Shown: positions 1-8,074 of the stretch, piece by piece | Layout of the letters: each line of letters begins with the position of its first letter | Position numbering within the stretch: the stretch's first letter is position 1 | NCBI RefSeq assembly: GCF_002263495.1 | Contig: NZ_CP022753.1 | Span: 5,146,001 to 5,210,000, forward strand | Source of the DNA: Nocardiopsis gilva YIM 90087 | Lineage (GTDB): Bacteria; Actinomycetota; Actinomycetes; Streptosporangiales; Streptosporangiaceae | Direction: 5' to 3' | DNA length: 64,000 bases | The notes under the pieces: model-generated | What the model was told of the DNA's origin: nothing | The model's database searches: none | What the model saw: only the letters and a program-made list of their open reading frames with translations | Program-made: the position numbers and the translations under genes

Positions 1-1071
1 GGGACCGCCGTCGGAGAGGATGAGGGAGGAACCGGGCCGGGCCCGGTCGACGTCGCCGTGGTGCTGCGGGAGGTCGGGGCCCGCGCGGCCCGGGTCCCCG
101 CCTTCGCCACGCTCGCGCTCGGGGCGCTGCCGGTGGCGCTGTGCGGCACGCCGGAGCAGCGCGCGGCTCTCGCCCCCGTCGTGACCGGCGACCATATCCT
201 GACGGCGCCCCTGGGCGCGCCGGGCCGCAGCGACGGTGCCATCACCGATCCGGCGACGACCGCCCACCGCCAGGGCGGCGACTACCTCCTGGACGGCGTA
301 GCGACGTCCGTCCCCTACGCCACCGCGTCGCGCACCCTGTTGATTCCGGCGCGGCTGGACAGCGGCGGAGTCGGCGTCGTCCTCCTCCCCGCCGGCTCCC
401 CCGGCCTCAGCCACCACCCTCAGCCGACGGGAACGCCCGACCCGGCCTTCCGCATCGGCCTCGACGGCGTACGGGTACCGGCCACCGCGCTGCTCGGCGG
501 GGACACCACCGGTGCGGCGGCGCGCACCCTGCACCGCTGCGCCCTGGCCGGACTCGCCGCGACCGTCTCCGGCGCCCTCGCCGGTGCGCTCGGGCTCACC
601 ACCGAGCACGTCAAGACCCGGCGGCAGTTCGGCCGCGCCCTAGCCGAGCTCCAGGCCGTCACAATGAAGGTCGGCGACATCTACGTGGCCACCCGCGCTC
701 TGGACGCGGCGATGTGGGCCGGAGCATGGCGGCTCGCAAGGAGCGGAGCGGCGAACCCGACCCCCAGCCCGACCCCCAACGCGGGCGCCGACGCGCCGTC
801 CGCGACGGCGGCGGAGGCGGCCGACGACACCGACCACGTGCTGGCCGCCGCCGCACTCCTCATCACCGACCAGGTCCTGGACGCCTTCTACACCGCTCAA
901 CACCTGCACGGCGGCCTCGGCGTGGACGTCACCTACCCCCTGCATCGACATTTCTCCATCGGAAAGTGGGCCTCGACGGTTCTCGGCGGGCCGGAGACGC
1001 GACTCGACGCGCTCGGCCGACTGGCCGCCCTCGACGCTCCCGTCCACGTCCACGCCGAGTCCGCTCCCTAG
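1..1071 (+). CDS. chsE1: Sterol side-chain acyl-CoA dehydrogenase, FadE28/ChsE1-like (5' partial)
   Basis: The reading frame is open to the first base, so the start lies upstream; GTG at 58 is an internal codon. The product resembles mycobacterial FadE28, one subunit of the heterotetrameric dehydrogenase that oxidises the three-carbon steroid side chain 3-oxo-4-pregnene-20-carboxyl-CoA. Visible family features are the RRQFGRALAELQAV segment and the C-terminal HLHGGLGVDVTYPLHRH block followed by LGGPETRLDALG. A Pro/Ala/Thr-rich insert (about nt 748-840) lies between two C-terminal helices; FadE28 as I recall it has only a short loop there. The stop is 30 bp before the partner dehydrogenase gene. 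Assignment rests on similarity to remembered Rv3544c and on gene order; the exact CoA substrate is inferred. Confidence 0.85.
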   Translation, partial: GTAVGEDEGGTGPGPVDVAVVLREVGARAARVPAFATLALGALPVALCGTPEQRAALAPVVTGDHILTAPLGAPGRSDGAITDPATTAHRQGGDYLLDGVATSVPYATASRTLLIPARLDSGGVGVVLLPAGSPGLSHHPQPTGTPDPAFRIGLDGVRVPATALLGGDTTGAAARTLHRCALAGLAATVSGALAGALGLTTEHVKTRRQFGRALAELQAVTMKVGDIYVATRALDAAMWAGAWRLARSGAANPTPSPTPNAGADAPSATAAEAADDTDHVLAAAALLITDQVLDAFYTAQHLHGGLGVDVTYPLHRHFSIGKWASTVLGGPETRLDALGRLAALDAPVHVHAESAP

Positions 1072-1101
1072 TCCGCTCCCAGGGACCCATGGAGACCCCA
1101 C

Positions 1102-2277
1102 ATGTTCATCGATCTCACCGAGGAGCAGCGCGAGCTCCGGGACCACCTGCGCGCCTACCTCTCGGCGGTCATGACCCCGCAGGAGCGTGCGCACCCCACC
1201 GACCCGCCCGCCTACAAGCGGGTCATCCGCCGCATGGGCCGCGACGGCATGCTCGGATGGGGCTGGCCCACCGAGTACGGCGGCCGCGGGCTCGGTGCGC
1301 TGGAACAGCAGATCTTCGTCAACGAGGTGACCCGCGCCGAAGTGCCCTATCCGCTGGTCACCCTGCAGACCGTCGGCCCGGCCCTGCTCCACCACGGCAC
1401 GCCTGAGCAGAAGCAGCGCTTCCTGCCCGGGATCCTGTCCGGCAAGATCCACTTCGCCATCGGCTACACCGAGCCCGAGGCCGGAACCGACCTGGCGTCG
1501 CTGCGCACCACCGCCGTACGCGCCGACTCCGGCGACTTCCTCATCAACGGGCAGAAGATCTACACCTCCGGCGCCCACCTCGCCGACCACATCTGGCTGG
1601 CCGCCCGCACCGACCCTGAGGCTCCCAAGCACAAGGGCATCTCGATCCTTATCGCCGACACGGCGGAGCCCGGCTTCTCCTGGACCCCCATCGTCACCGC
1701 CGACGGCCACCACCACACCAACACCACCTACTACTCCGATGTGCACGTGCCCGCCGACCGCCTCGTCGGCGAGCTGAACCGGGGCTGGCGGCTCATCACC
1801 GACCAGCTCAACCACGAGCGGCTCACGCTCGGCCCCTCCGGCAACATCGGGCACCTCTACGACCGCTTCCTGGACTGGGCGCAGTCGACGCACCGCCCCG
1901 ATGGCGCGGACGACCGACTACTGGTCGACGAGCCGGCGGTGCGGCGCGCCCTCGGCCGCGTCTACGCCTACCTCCGCGTCAACGAACTCCTCAACTGGCA
2001 GGTGGCATCGACCATCGACACCGGCTGGCTGGGCGCCGCCGACGCGTCGGCGAACAAGATCTACGGATCGGAACGGTTGCAGGAGGTGCCGCGGATCATC
2101 GCCGACACCGTGTCGCGCTACGGCGACCCCGCCGACCCCCGAACCCGGGACCTGCTCGCCCGCCTCGACTCCGGCTCCAAGGGCGCCCTGGTCATGACGT
2201 TCGGGGGCGGGGTCAACGAGGTGCAGCGCGAACTGATCGCCACACTCGGCCTGGGCTTGCCCCGCGCGCCGCGCTAG
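1102..2277 (+). CDS. chsE2: Sterol side-chain acyl-CoA dehydrogenase, FadE29/ChsE2-like
   Basis: This 391-residue protein is full length for an acyl-CoA dehydrogenase and very close to FadE29 (Rv3543c) from end to end: MFIDLTEEQRELRDHLRAY at the N-terminus, GYTEPEAGTDLASLRTTAV in the FAD/substrate region, and FGGGVNEVQRELIA near the C-terminus. With the preceding gene product it should form the alpha2beta2 FAD enzyme that introduces a double bond in the shortened sterol side chain. GGAG at about 1090 precedes the ATG by roughly 8 nt. It sits second in an operon-like series with small gaps, in the order known from the igr operon. Substrate is inferred from family and synteny. Confidence 0.9.
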   Translation: MFIDLTEEQRELRDHLRAYLSAVMTPQERAHPTDPPAYKRVIRRMGRDGMLGWGWPTEYGGRGLGALEQQIFVNEVTRAEVPYPLVTLQTVGPALLHHGTPEQKQRFLPGILSGKIHFAIGYTEPEAGTDLASLRTTAVRADSGDFLINGQKIYTSGAHLADHIWLAARTDPEAPKHKGISILIADTAEPGFSWTPIVTADGHHHTNTTYYSDVHVPADRLVGELNRGWRLITDQLNHERLTLGPSGNIGHLYDRFLDWAQSTHRPDGADDRLLVDEPAVRRALGRVYAYLRVNELLNWQVASTIDTGWLGAADASANKIYGSERLQEVPRIIADTVSRYGDPADPRTRDLLARLDSGSKGALVMTFGGGVNEVQRELIATLGLGLPRAPR

Positions 2278-2305
2278 GCGCGCGCCAGCGGAAAGGACTC
2301 CCCCC

Positions 2306-3874
2306 GTGACCGTTGACCGCACAGTGGACACAGTGGATGACGCGTTCCACGCCCGACTGCTGGAGCTGGCGGCCGCCGCCCGCGAACGCGGGGAGGTGGA
2401 CGGTGGCACCGCCCCGGACCCGGTGAATACGCCCATGGTCCGCCACTGGGTGCGGGCGATGGGCGACACCAACCCCGTCTACCTGGACGAAGAGGCCGCT
2501 CGCGGGGCGGGACACGACGGTCTCGTGGCGCCACCGGCCATGCTGCAGGTGTGGACGATGCGCGGATACCTGGCTCCCGTGGAGCACGACCGGGAGGACC
2601 ATGCCGAGCGCCCCGAGAGCGCGGTCGACGACCTCCTCGCCTACTTCGCGACCGGCGGATACGCGGGCGTGGTCGCGACCAACTGCGAGCAGAGCTACGA
2701 CCGCTATCTGCGCCCGGGGGAACGGCTCCGGACGACGACCCGATTCGGCGACCTGACCGGCCCGAAGCGGACCGCCCTGGGGACCGGCTACTTCCTCACC
2801 TGGCACACAACCTGGTACAGCGGGAACGAACGTGTCGGGCGGATGCTCTTCCGGGTACTGAAGTTCCAGCCGCCGACGCGCGAGGCGGCGAAGGAGCGCG
2901 CGGCCGCGACCGACCCTCCCGCCGCCTCCGATTCCGCTGCCTCCTCTGGCTCTGCGACTGTGTCTGCCTCGGCGTCTGCCTCTGCATCCTCCACGGAGTC
3001 CGCTGCCCCGGCGCCCGCGGCCGAACCCGGAAGCTATCCCCTGCGTCCGGTCCGCAACGCCGACACCCACTTCTTCTGGAACGGGGCACTCGTCGGCGAG
3101 CTGCGCATTCAGCGGTGTGCCGACTGCGGCCGCCTGCGCCACCCGCCCGGCCCTATGTGCCCGTCGTGCCACTCCACCACCCGCGATCACGTCGTGGCCG
3201 CGGGCACCGGAAAGGTCTTCAGCCACGTCGTGCACCACCATCCGAACGTCCCCGGCCGGACATCGCCCTATGTGGTGGCGGTGGTCGAACTTCCCGAGGG
3301 CGTGCGGATGGTCGGCAACATCCTGGGAATCGCACCCGAGCGCGTCCACTCGGGGATGCGGGTCCGCGTCGACTTCGAACGGGTCGACGAGGACCTGGTC
3401 CTCCCCCAATGGCGCCCGGTGGACGCCGCCGGCCCGGAGGGCCCGTCCGCGAGCGCGCTGCCCACCCTGGAACTTCCGATGACACGGACGTCGATCATCA
3501 CCCAGGCCCTGGCCACCCGCGACTTCCAGGACATCCACCACGACCCCGACCGGGCGCGCGCCCAGGGGGCGCCCGACATCTTCATGAACATCCTGACCAC
3601 GCAGGGGCTGGTGGAGCGCTGCGTCACCGACTGGGCCGGGCCCGCGGCGCGCGTGCGCTCCATCGCCATCCGGCTCGGCGTGCCCAACCACGCCGGGGAC
3701 ACCTTCTCCCTCGGCGGAGCGGTGACCGAAAGGGAGGGGTCACGGACGACCGTGGCCATACGCGGGACCAACACCACCGGGACCCACGTCAGCGGGACGG
3801 TCGTCGTCGACGTGCCCGACACGGCGGTTCCGGCTGCGGATCCGGCCGTGGGCACCGCGGGGGAGGAGGGCTGA
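2306..3874 (+). CDS. chsH2-chsH1: Fused steroid enoyl-CoA hydratase: ChsH2 (MaoC + DUF35) joined to ChsH1 (MaoC)
   Basis: This 522-residue protein combines what are two genes in M. tuberculosis. An N-terminal MaoC-like hot-dog domain (about residues 1-190) and a DUF35 domain (about 245-365) match ChsH2. The DUF35 zinc ribbon has Cys271, Cys274, Cys285 and Cys288, followed by an OB fold. A C-terminal MaoC domain (about 388-510) matches ChsH1 and carries the hydratase pair in RDFQDIHHDP (Asp406 and His411, the same spacing as Asp29/His34 of ChsH1). A Ser/Ala-rich linker fills about residues 200-238. In the known system ChsH1-ChsH2 hydrates the unsaturated CoA thioester and DUF35 binds the aldolase Ltp2. 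The TGA overlaps the next ATG (TGATG), suggesting translational coupling. Confidence 0.88.
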   Translation: MTVDRTVDTVDDAFHARLLELAAAARERGEVDGGTAPDPVNTPMVRHWVRAMGDTNPVYLDEEAARGAGHDGLVAPPAMLQVWTMRGYLAPVEHDREDHAERPESAVDDLLAYFATGGYAGVVATNCEQSYDRYLRPGERLRTTTRFGDLTGPKRTALGTGYFLTWHTTWYSGNERVGRMLFRVLKFQPPTREAAKERAAATDPPAASDSAASSGSATVSASASASASSTESAAPAPAAEPGSYPLRPVRNADTHFFWNGALVGELRIQRCADCGRLRHPPGPMCPSCHSTTRDHVVAAGTGKVFSHVVHHHPNVPGRTSPYVVAVVELPEGVRMVGNILGIAPERVHSGMRVRVDFERVDEDLVLPQWRPVDAAGPEGPSASALPTLELPMTRTSIITQALATRDFQDIHHDPDRARAQGAPDIFMNILTTQGLVERCVTDWAGPAARVRSIAIRLGVPNHAGDTFSLGGAVTEREGSRTTVAIRGTNTTGTHVSGTVVVDVPDTAVPAADPAVGTAGEEG

Positions 3875-5118
3875 TGTCGCTGGCACGCGTGGCCTCGATC
3901 GCCGGTATCGGTGCCACGGAGTTCTCCAAGGACTCCGGGCGGAGTGAGCTGCGGCTGGCCGCGGAGGCGGCGGTCGCCGCGCTGCACGACGCCGGTCTGC
4001 ACCCCGCCGACGTCGACGGCATGGTCACCTTCACCCAGGACACCAACGCCGAGATCGCCGTCGCCCGGGAGATCGGCGCGGGCGCACTGCGGTTCTTCAG
4101 CCGGGTGGACTACGGCGGCGGTGCGGCGTGCGGCACCATCGCGCAGGCCGCCATGGCGGTGGCCACCGGTCAGGCCGAGGTCGTCGTGGCCTACCGCGCG
4201 TTCAACGAGCGCAGCGGGCGGCGCTTCGGCCAGGTCGCGCCGGGGGCGCTGCGCGCGCCGACGTCGCAGGGGCTGGAGATGAGCTGGCACGTGCCGTTCG
4301 GTCTGCTCACCCCGGCCGGGTGGGTGGCCATGTTCGCCCGCCGCTACATGGACACCTACGGCGCGACGAGCACCGACTTCGGCCGTGTCGCGGTGGCGGC
4401 GCGCAGGCACGCCGCGACCAACCCGAACGCCTGGTTCCACGGTCGGCCGATCACACTGGAGGACCACCAGTCGTCGCGCTGGGTGGTAGAGCCGCTGCGC
4501 CTGTTCGACTGCTGCCAGGAGAGCGACGGGGGCGTCGCGGTGGTTGTGACGAGCACCAAGCGCGCCCGCCACCTGCGGCAGCCGCCCGCCGTCATCGCCG
4601 CGGCGGCGCAGGGGTCGGCGCCGGGGCAGATGATGATGACGTCGTACTACTCCACCCACCCCGGCTCCTCCCACTCCACCGACTCCTGCTCCCCCCACTC
4701 CTGCTCCACCCGCTCCCCCGACCCGGCCGATGACATGGCGGGGCTGCCGGCGATGGGGATCGTCGCCGAGGGGCTGTGGCGCGGCTCCGGACTCAAGCCC
4801 CGCGACATCCAGACGGCGGTGCTCTATGACCACTTCACCCCCTTCGTCCTGGTCCAGCTGGAAGAACTGGGCTTCTGCGGGCGCGGAGAGGCCCGGGACC
4901 TCGTCGCCGAGGGCGGGGTGGAGCTCGGCGGTCGGCTGCCGGTCAACACCCACGGGGGGCAGCTGGGCGAGGCCTACATCCACGGGATGAACGGCATCGC
5001 CGAGGCGGTGCGCCAGGTGCGGGGGACGGCGGCCAACCAGGTCGATGAGGTGACCAATGTGCTGGTCACAGCGGGAACCGGGGTGCCGACGAGCGGCCTG
5101 ATCCTCAGCCGCGACTAA
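3874..5118 (+). CDS. ltp2: Thiolase-fold steroid side-chain retro-aldolase, Ltp2-like
   Basis: A 414-residue thiolase-fold lipid-transfer protein. In the igr system Ltp2, docked on the DUF35 domain of ChsH2, cleaves the hydrated C-17 side chain to androstenedione and propionyl-CoA. Tyr318 (in LYDHFTP) and Tyr368 (in GEAYIHG) have the same 50-residue spacing as the two catalytic tyrosines reported for an Ltp2 (Tyr294/Tyr344). The offset is accounted for by a Ser/His/Thr/Pro-rich insert at about residues 260-284 (nt 4650-4725). The ATG lies within the stop codon of the fused hydratase gene. A much longer frame is open upstream (from 2551), but it is only the shadow of the preceding gene. Confidence 0.87.
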   Translation: MSLARVASIAGIGATEFSKDSGRSELRLAAEAAVAALHDAGLHPADVDGMVTFTQDTNAEIAVAREIGAGALRFFSRVDYGGGAACGTIAQAAMAVATGQAEVVVAYRAFNERSGRRFGQVAPGALRAPTSQGLEMSWHVPFGLLTPAGWVAMFARRYMDTYGATSTDFGRVAVAARRHAATNPNAWFHGRPITLEDHQSSRWVVEPLRLFDCCQESDGGVAVVVTSTKRARHLRQPPAVIAAAAQGSAPGQMMMTSYYSTHPGSSHSTDSCSPHSCSTRSPDPADDMAGLPAMGIVAEGLWRGSGLKPRDIQTAVLYDHFTPFVLVQLEELGFCGRGEARDLVAEGGVELGGRLPVNTHGGQLGEAYIHGMNGIAEAVRQVRGTAANQVDEVTNVLVTAGTGVPTSGLILSRD

Positions 5119-5191
5119 CGCGCGCGACCGTCACGTCCGCCGATAACCCCGGGGGCTGCCGCTTCTCTCTGACCGGCCGGTACGTACTCTA

Positions 5192-5202
5192 GAATCCGAT
5201 TC
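5192..5202. promoter_or_regulatory. Possible operator upstream of the MBL-hydrolase gene
   Basis: GAATC-C-GATTC is an 11-bp inverted repeat with a one-base centre, about 80 bp before the next start codon. The 160-bp gap also separates the ltp2 operon from the hydrolase, so a promoter is expected here. The motif resembles small TetR-family operators but is not a KstR box. Binding protein unknown. Confidence 0.35.
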
Positions 5203-5279
5203 GGTTTAAGTCCGGACGCACGAGTGAGCACGAACCCGGCGGACGCCCGCGCTCGGCGGGCGAGGAGAGGGGCGACAAC

Positions 5280-6302
5280 ATGCGGGAGATGCCACCGGTG
5301 GAGGACCTCGGCGGGGGGATCTGGAGCATTCCGGTACCGATCCCGGACAACCCCCTGGGCTACACCCTGATCTACGCGCTGGAGAGCCCGAGCGGCCCCG
5401 TCCTGGTGGACGCCGGATGGGAGCACGAGGAGTCGTGGCAAGCGCTGAGCGCCGGCCTGGAACAGATGGGGTCGAGCATCACCGACGTGCACGGCGTGGT
5501 CGTCACCCACTTCCACCCCGACCACTCGGGGCTGGCTGGTCGCGTACGCGAGGCGTCGGGGGCGTGGATCGCGATGCACCAGGCCGATATCGACCTGCTG
5601 CGGCGCATCGACGATCTGGGCGGCAGCGGGCAGCGCGAGCTGGAGGTGCGCCAGCTCCGCCTGGCCGGGGCCGCCGAAGAGGAGGTGGACCTGTGGGCGC
5701 GGCTGGACCCGCGCCTGGACCCGCCGCAGATGCCCGACCGCCCGCTGATGGACGGGGAGCTCGTCGACGTGCCCGGCCGCAAGCTGCGGGTGGTGTGGAC
5801 GCCCGGCCACTCCCCCGGCCACATCTGCCTACACCTGGAGGACGGCGACCACCTGTTCACCGGGGACCATGTGCTGCCGAGTATCACGCCGCACATCGGG
5901 CTCTTCCCCTTCGATGAGGAGCACGACCCGCTCAGCACGTTCCTGGACTCCCTCGCCGGGCTGAGCGAGCTGGGCGCCGCCCAGGCACTGCCCGCGCATG
6001 AGCACCGGTTCACCGGGATCGGCCCGCGGGCGGCCGAGATCATCGCGCACCACGAGGAGAAACTGGATCTCCTGGCCGCAGCGCTGGGCCAGGACCCCGC
6101 GACACTGTGGGAGCTGGCCTCGGCGCTGCCGTGGCGGCGCTCCTGGGCCGACATGCACGCTCTGGCCCGGCGGATGGCGGCCTCGGAGACCGCGGCCCAC
6201 CTGCGCACGCTGGAGCGGAGGGAACAGGCGGTCCGGCACACCCGGCCGGAGGGCGTCCTGGAGTGGACGGCGCCCAGCATCGCCCCGGCCGCCAAGGGGT
6301 GA
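5280..6302 (+). CDS. MBL-fold metallo-hydrolase
   Basis: A 340-residue metallo-beta-lactamase-fold hydrolase. The metal-binding motif THFHPDHSG supplies His77, His79, Asp81 and His82; later ligands appear in GHSPGHICLH and FTGDHVLPS. The C-terminal third (HHEEKLDLLAAAL onward) resembles the winged-helix-like tail of glyoxalase-II-type and LACTB2-like hydrolases, which act on thioesters or related bonds. It begins 161 bp after ltp2 and is followed by an Hsd4A-like gene, so a role in sterol or acyl-CoA metabolism is plausible but inferred. ATG 5280 was chosen because upstream GAGGAGAGGGG gives a strong ribosome-binding site. Confidence 0.8.
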   Translation: MREMPPVEDLGGGIWSIPVPIPDNPLGYTLIYALESPSGPVLVDAGWEHEESWQALSAGLEQMGSSITDVHGVVVTHFHPDHSGLAGRVREASGAWIAMHQADIDLLRRIDDLGGSGQRELEVRQLRLAGAAEEEVDLWARLDPRLDPPQMPDRPLMDGELVDVPGRKLRVVWTPGHSPGHICLHLEDGDHLFTGDHVLPSITPHIGLFPFDEEHDPLSTFLDSLAGLSELGAAQALPAHEHRFTGIGPRAAEIIAHHEEKLDLLAAALGQDPATLWELASALPWRRSWADMHALARRMAASETAAHLRTLERREQAVRHTRPEGVLEWTAPSIAPAAKG

Positions 6303-6423
6303 CGGGGAGAACGAGCCGCGCCCGTTCCCCGTGTGCTCCCTCGCCTTCCCCTCCTTCCCCCCTGCTTTCTCTCCTGTTCCCTTCTGTTCCCCTCCTTTGC
6401 GAAGCCCTCCCGGAGACGCATAC

Positions 6424-6437
6424 TAGAACGCGTTCTA
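6424..6437. promoter_or_regulatory. KstR-type operator (perfect palindrome)
   Basis: TAGAACGCGTTCTA is a perfect 14-bp palindrome matching the KstR consensus (TAGAAC-N2-GTTCTA) that represses cholesterol-catabolism genes in mycobacteria and rhodococci. It lies 30 bp before the ATG of the Hsd4A-like gene, where a repressor would block transcription. No kstR gene is in the window. Confidence 0.85.
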
Positions 6438-6467
6438 CCCAACGACCGGCCAGGCGGGAGCTCGCCG

Positions 6468-7529
6468 ATGAGCACGACCGGACCCACCGACCCCTGTCCC
6501 ACGCCGTCCCACCAGCCCACCACCGCACACCTGCCGACGACCCCACGCCCGCCGACCGACCCGCACCTGCCAACTGACCCACACCTGCCAACTGACCCAA
6601 ACCGGGCCGACCGGGCCGACCGGTCCCACCGGCCGGGGCAGGACGCTCCGGACACCAGCCTCGACGGCCGGGTCGCCGTCATCACCGGTGCCGGGCAAGG
6701 CCTGGGCCGCGCCCACGCTCAGGCACTGGCCGCACTCGGCGCGCGGCTCGTCCTCAACGACCTCGGCACAGACGTGGAAGAGGTCGCGGCCGAGATCCGG
6801 GCGGAGGGAGGGCAGGCCACGGCGCTCACCGGCGACATCGCCGACATCGGGCACGGCCAGGAGCTGGTCACCGCCGCCGTCGAGGGGTACGGGCGGCTCG
6901 ACATCCTGGTGAACAACGCCGGGATCACCCGAGACCGGATGCTGTTCAACATGTCCGAGGAGGAGTGGGACGCGGTCGTCCGGGTCCATCTCAAGGGCCA
7001 CTTCAGCGCATCGCGCGCCGCCGCCTCCCACTGGCGGGACCAGTCCAAGAGCGAAGGCGGCCCGGTCTATGGCCGGATCCTCAACACCGCCTCGGAGTCC
7101 TTCCTCCTCGGCTCGCCGGGCCAGCCCAACTACGCGGCCGCCAAGGCCGGAATCGCGGCCCTGACCACCACTGCGGCGCAGGGGCTCGGCCGCTACGGCG
7201 TCACCGCCAACGCGATCTGCCCCCGCGCCCGCACCGCGATGACGTCCGACGTGTTCGGCCCCGCTCCCGACGCGGGACCGGACCCGCTGGCCCCCAAGCA
7301 CGTCGCGCCACTGGTGGCCTACCTCGCCTCCCCCGCCGCCGCACACGTGAGCGGACAGGTGTTCGTCGTGCATGGCGGGGTCATCGGCGTCATGTCCCCG
7401 CCCTCGGTCTCCGGAACCCTGCGCGCCGACGGCTGCTGGTCCTCGGCCGAACAGGTGGCGCGGGCCTTCGCTGAAGCCGCGCTCCCCGCTCATGGCTTCG
7501 TCGCCACCGACGTGCTGGAGCTGACGTGA
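6468..7529 (+). CDS. Short-chain dehydrogenase, Hsd4A-like steroid dehydrogenase
   Basis: A 353-residue SDR. After an unusual Pro/Asp/Thr-rich N-terminal extension of about 65 residues containing PTDPHL repeats come the Rossmann motif TGAGQGLG (about residue 74), the NNAG motif, and the catalytic Ser with Tyr222 and Lys226 (NYAAAK). The stretch NNAGITRDRMLFNMSEEEWD and the C-terminal third (ICPRARTAMTSDVFG, GQVFVVHGGV) resemble Hsd4A, a 17-beta-hydroxysteroid and side-chain beta-hydroxyacyl-CoA dehydrogenase. The KstR-type operator directly upstream supports steroid metabolism. Start chosen at ATG 6468 after GGCGGGAG. An alternative start nearer the SDR domain would remove the odd extension, but no good ribosome site is seen there. 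Confidence 0.8.
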   Translation: MSTTGPTDPCPTPSHQPTTAHLPTTPRPPTDPHLPTDPHLPTDPNRADRADRSHRPGQDAPDTSLDGRVAVITGAGQGLGRAHAQALAALGARLVLNDLGTDVEEVAAEIRAEGGQATALTGDIADIGHGQELVTAAVEGYGRLDILVNNAGITRDRMLFNMSEEEWDAVVRVHLKGHFSASRAAASHWRDQSKSEGGPVYGRILNTASESFLLGSPGQPNYAAAKAGIAALTTTAAQGLGRYGVTANAICPRARTAMTSDVFGPAPDAGPDPLAPKHVAPLVAYLASPAAAHVSGQVFVVHGGVIGVMSPPSVSGTLRADGCWSSAEQVARAFAEAALPAHGFVATDVLELT

Positions 7530-8074
7530 GTCGCGTGAGTCGACCGGCACCCCCGCTCGGCCGCCGCGGATCCAGCGAACCCGGACCGGGCGGCGGACCA
7601 ACGGCCATCGGAGGTTTGTCCCGACATAAGATCCAAGTACTGAATATCCGCTAGTGACGGCCAGGTATTAAACTGGCCGGTAACATCGCGAGCGTCCCAG
7701 TACCAGCCCGAACGACCCGCCCATGAGGGGTGGCGGGGGTCGACGGCGGTTGGCTTCTGGGACGCGGGCTGTCGACGAGGCCGGCCCCGAGCGAAACGGA
7801 CCGCTATTGGGGGCGCCCCTAGGAAGCGGGTCCACGAGCGACGAACGAGGTGAGCTGTTGACCGTGCCGGCCGGAAGCGCGTCGCCGACGCTCGCTCCAC
7901 AGCACCCGCCGTCCCCACAGCGCCCGTACTCGCCGCAACACCTGCCGAGTGCACTGCACCCGGCCCCTGCACAGCACCCGGCCTCCGGCGCGCGACGGGG
8001 AGTTCCGCGAGCGACAGCTCCCCACACTCACCCCGCACCCGCTAGCCCCACACCCCTGCCGATGGGTTGGACCT
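7530..8074 (+). other. Intergenic region with one inverted repeat
   Basis: No convincing gene. CGGCCAG (7658-7664) and CTGGCCG (7673-7679) form an inverted repeat around AT-rich GTATTAAA. This could be an operator or promoter feature of the downstream glycosyltransferase operon. The Pro-rich open frame at 7723-8088 lacks recognisable domains and is probably chance. Confidence 0.4.

Noticed and set aside
3268-4983. 571-residue minus-strand frame
   Set aside because: Covers ltp2 and part of the hydratase gene in antisense; composition typical of a shadow.
5192-5202. A KstR box upstream of the MBL-hydrolase gene
   Set aside because: GAATCCGATTC lacks the AAC-N2-GTT core of KstR sites.
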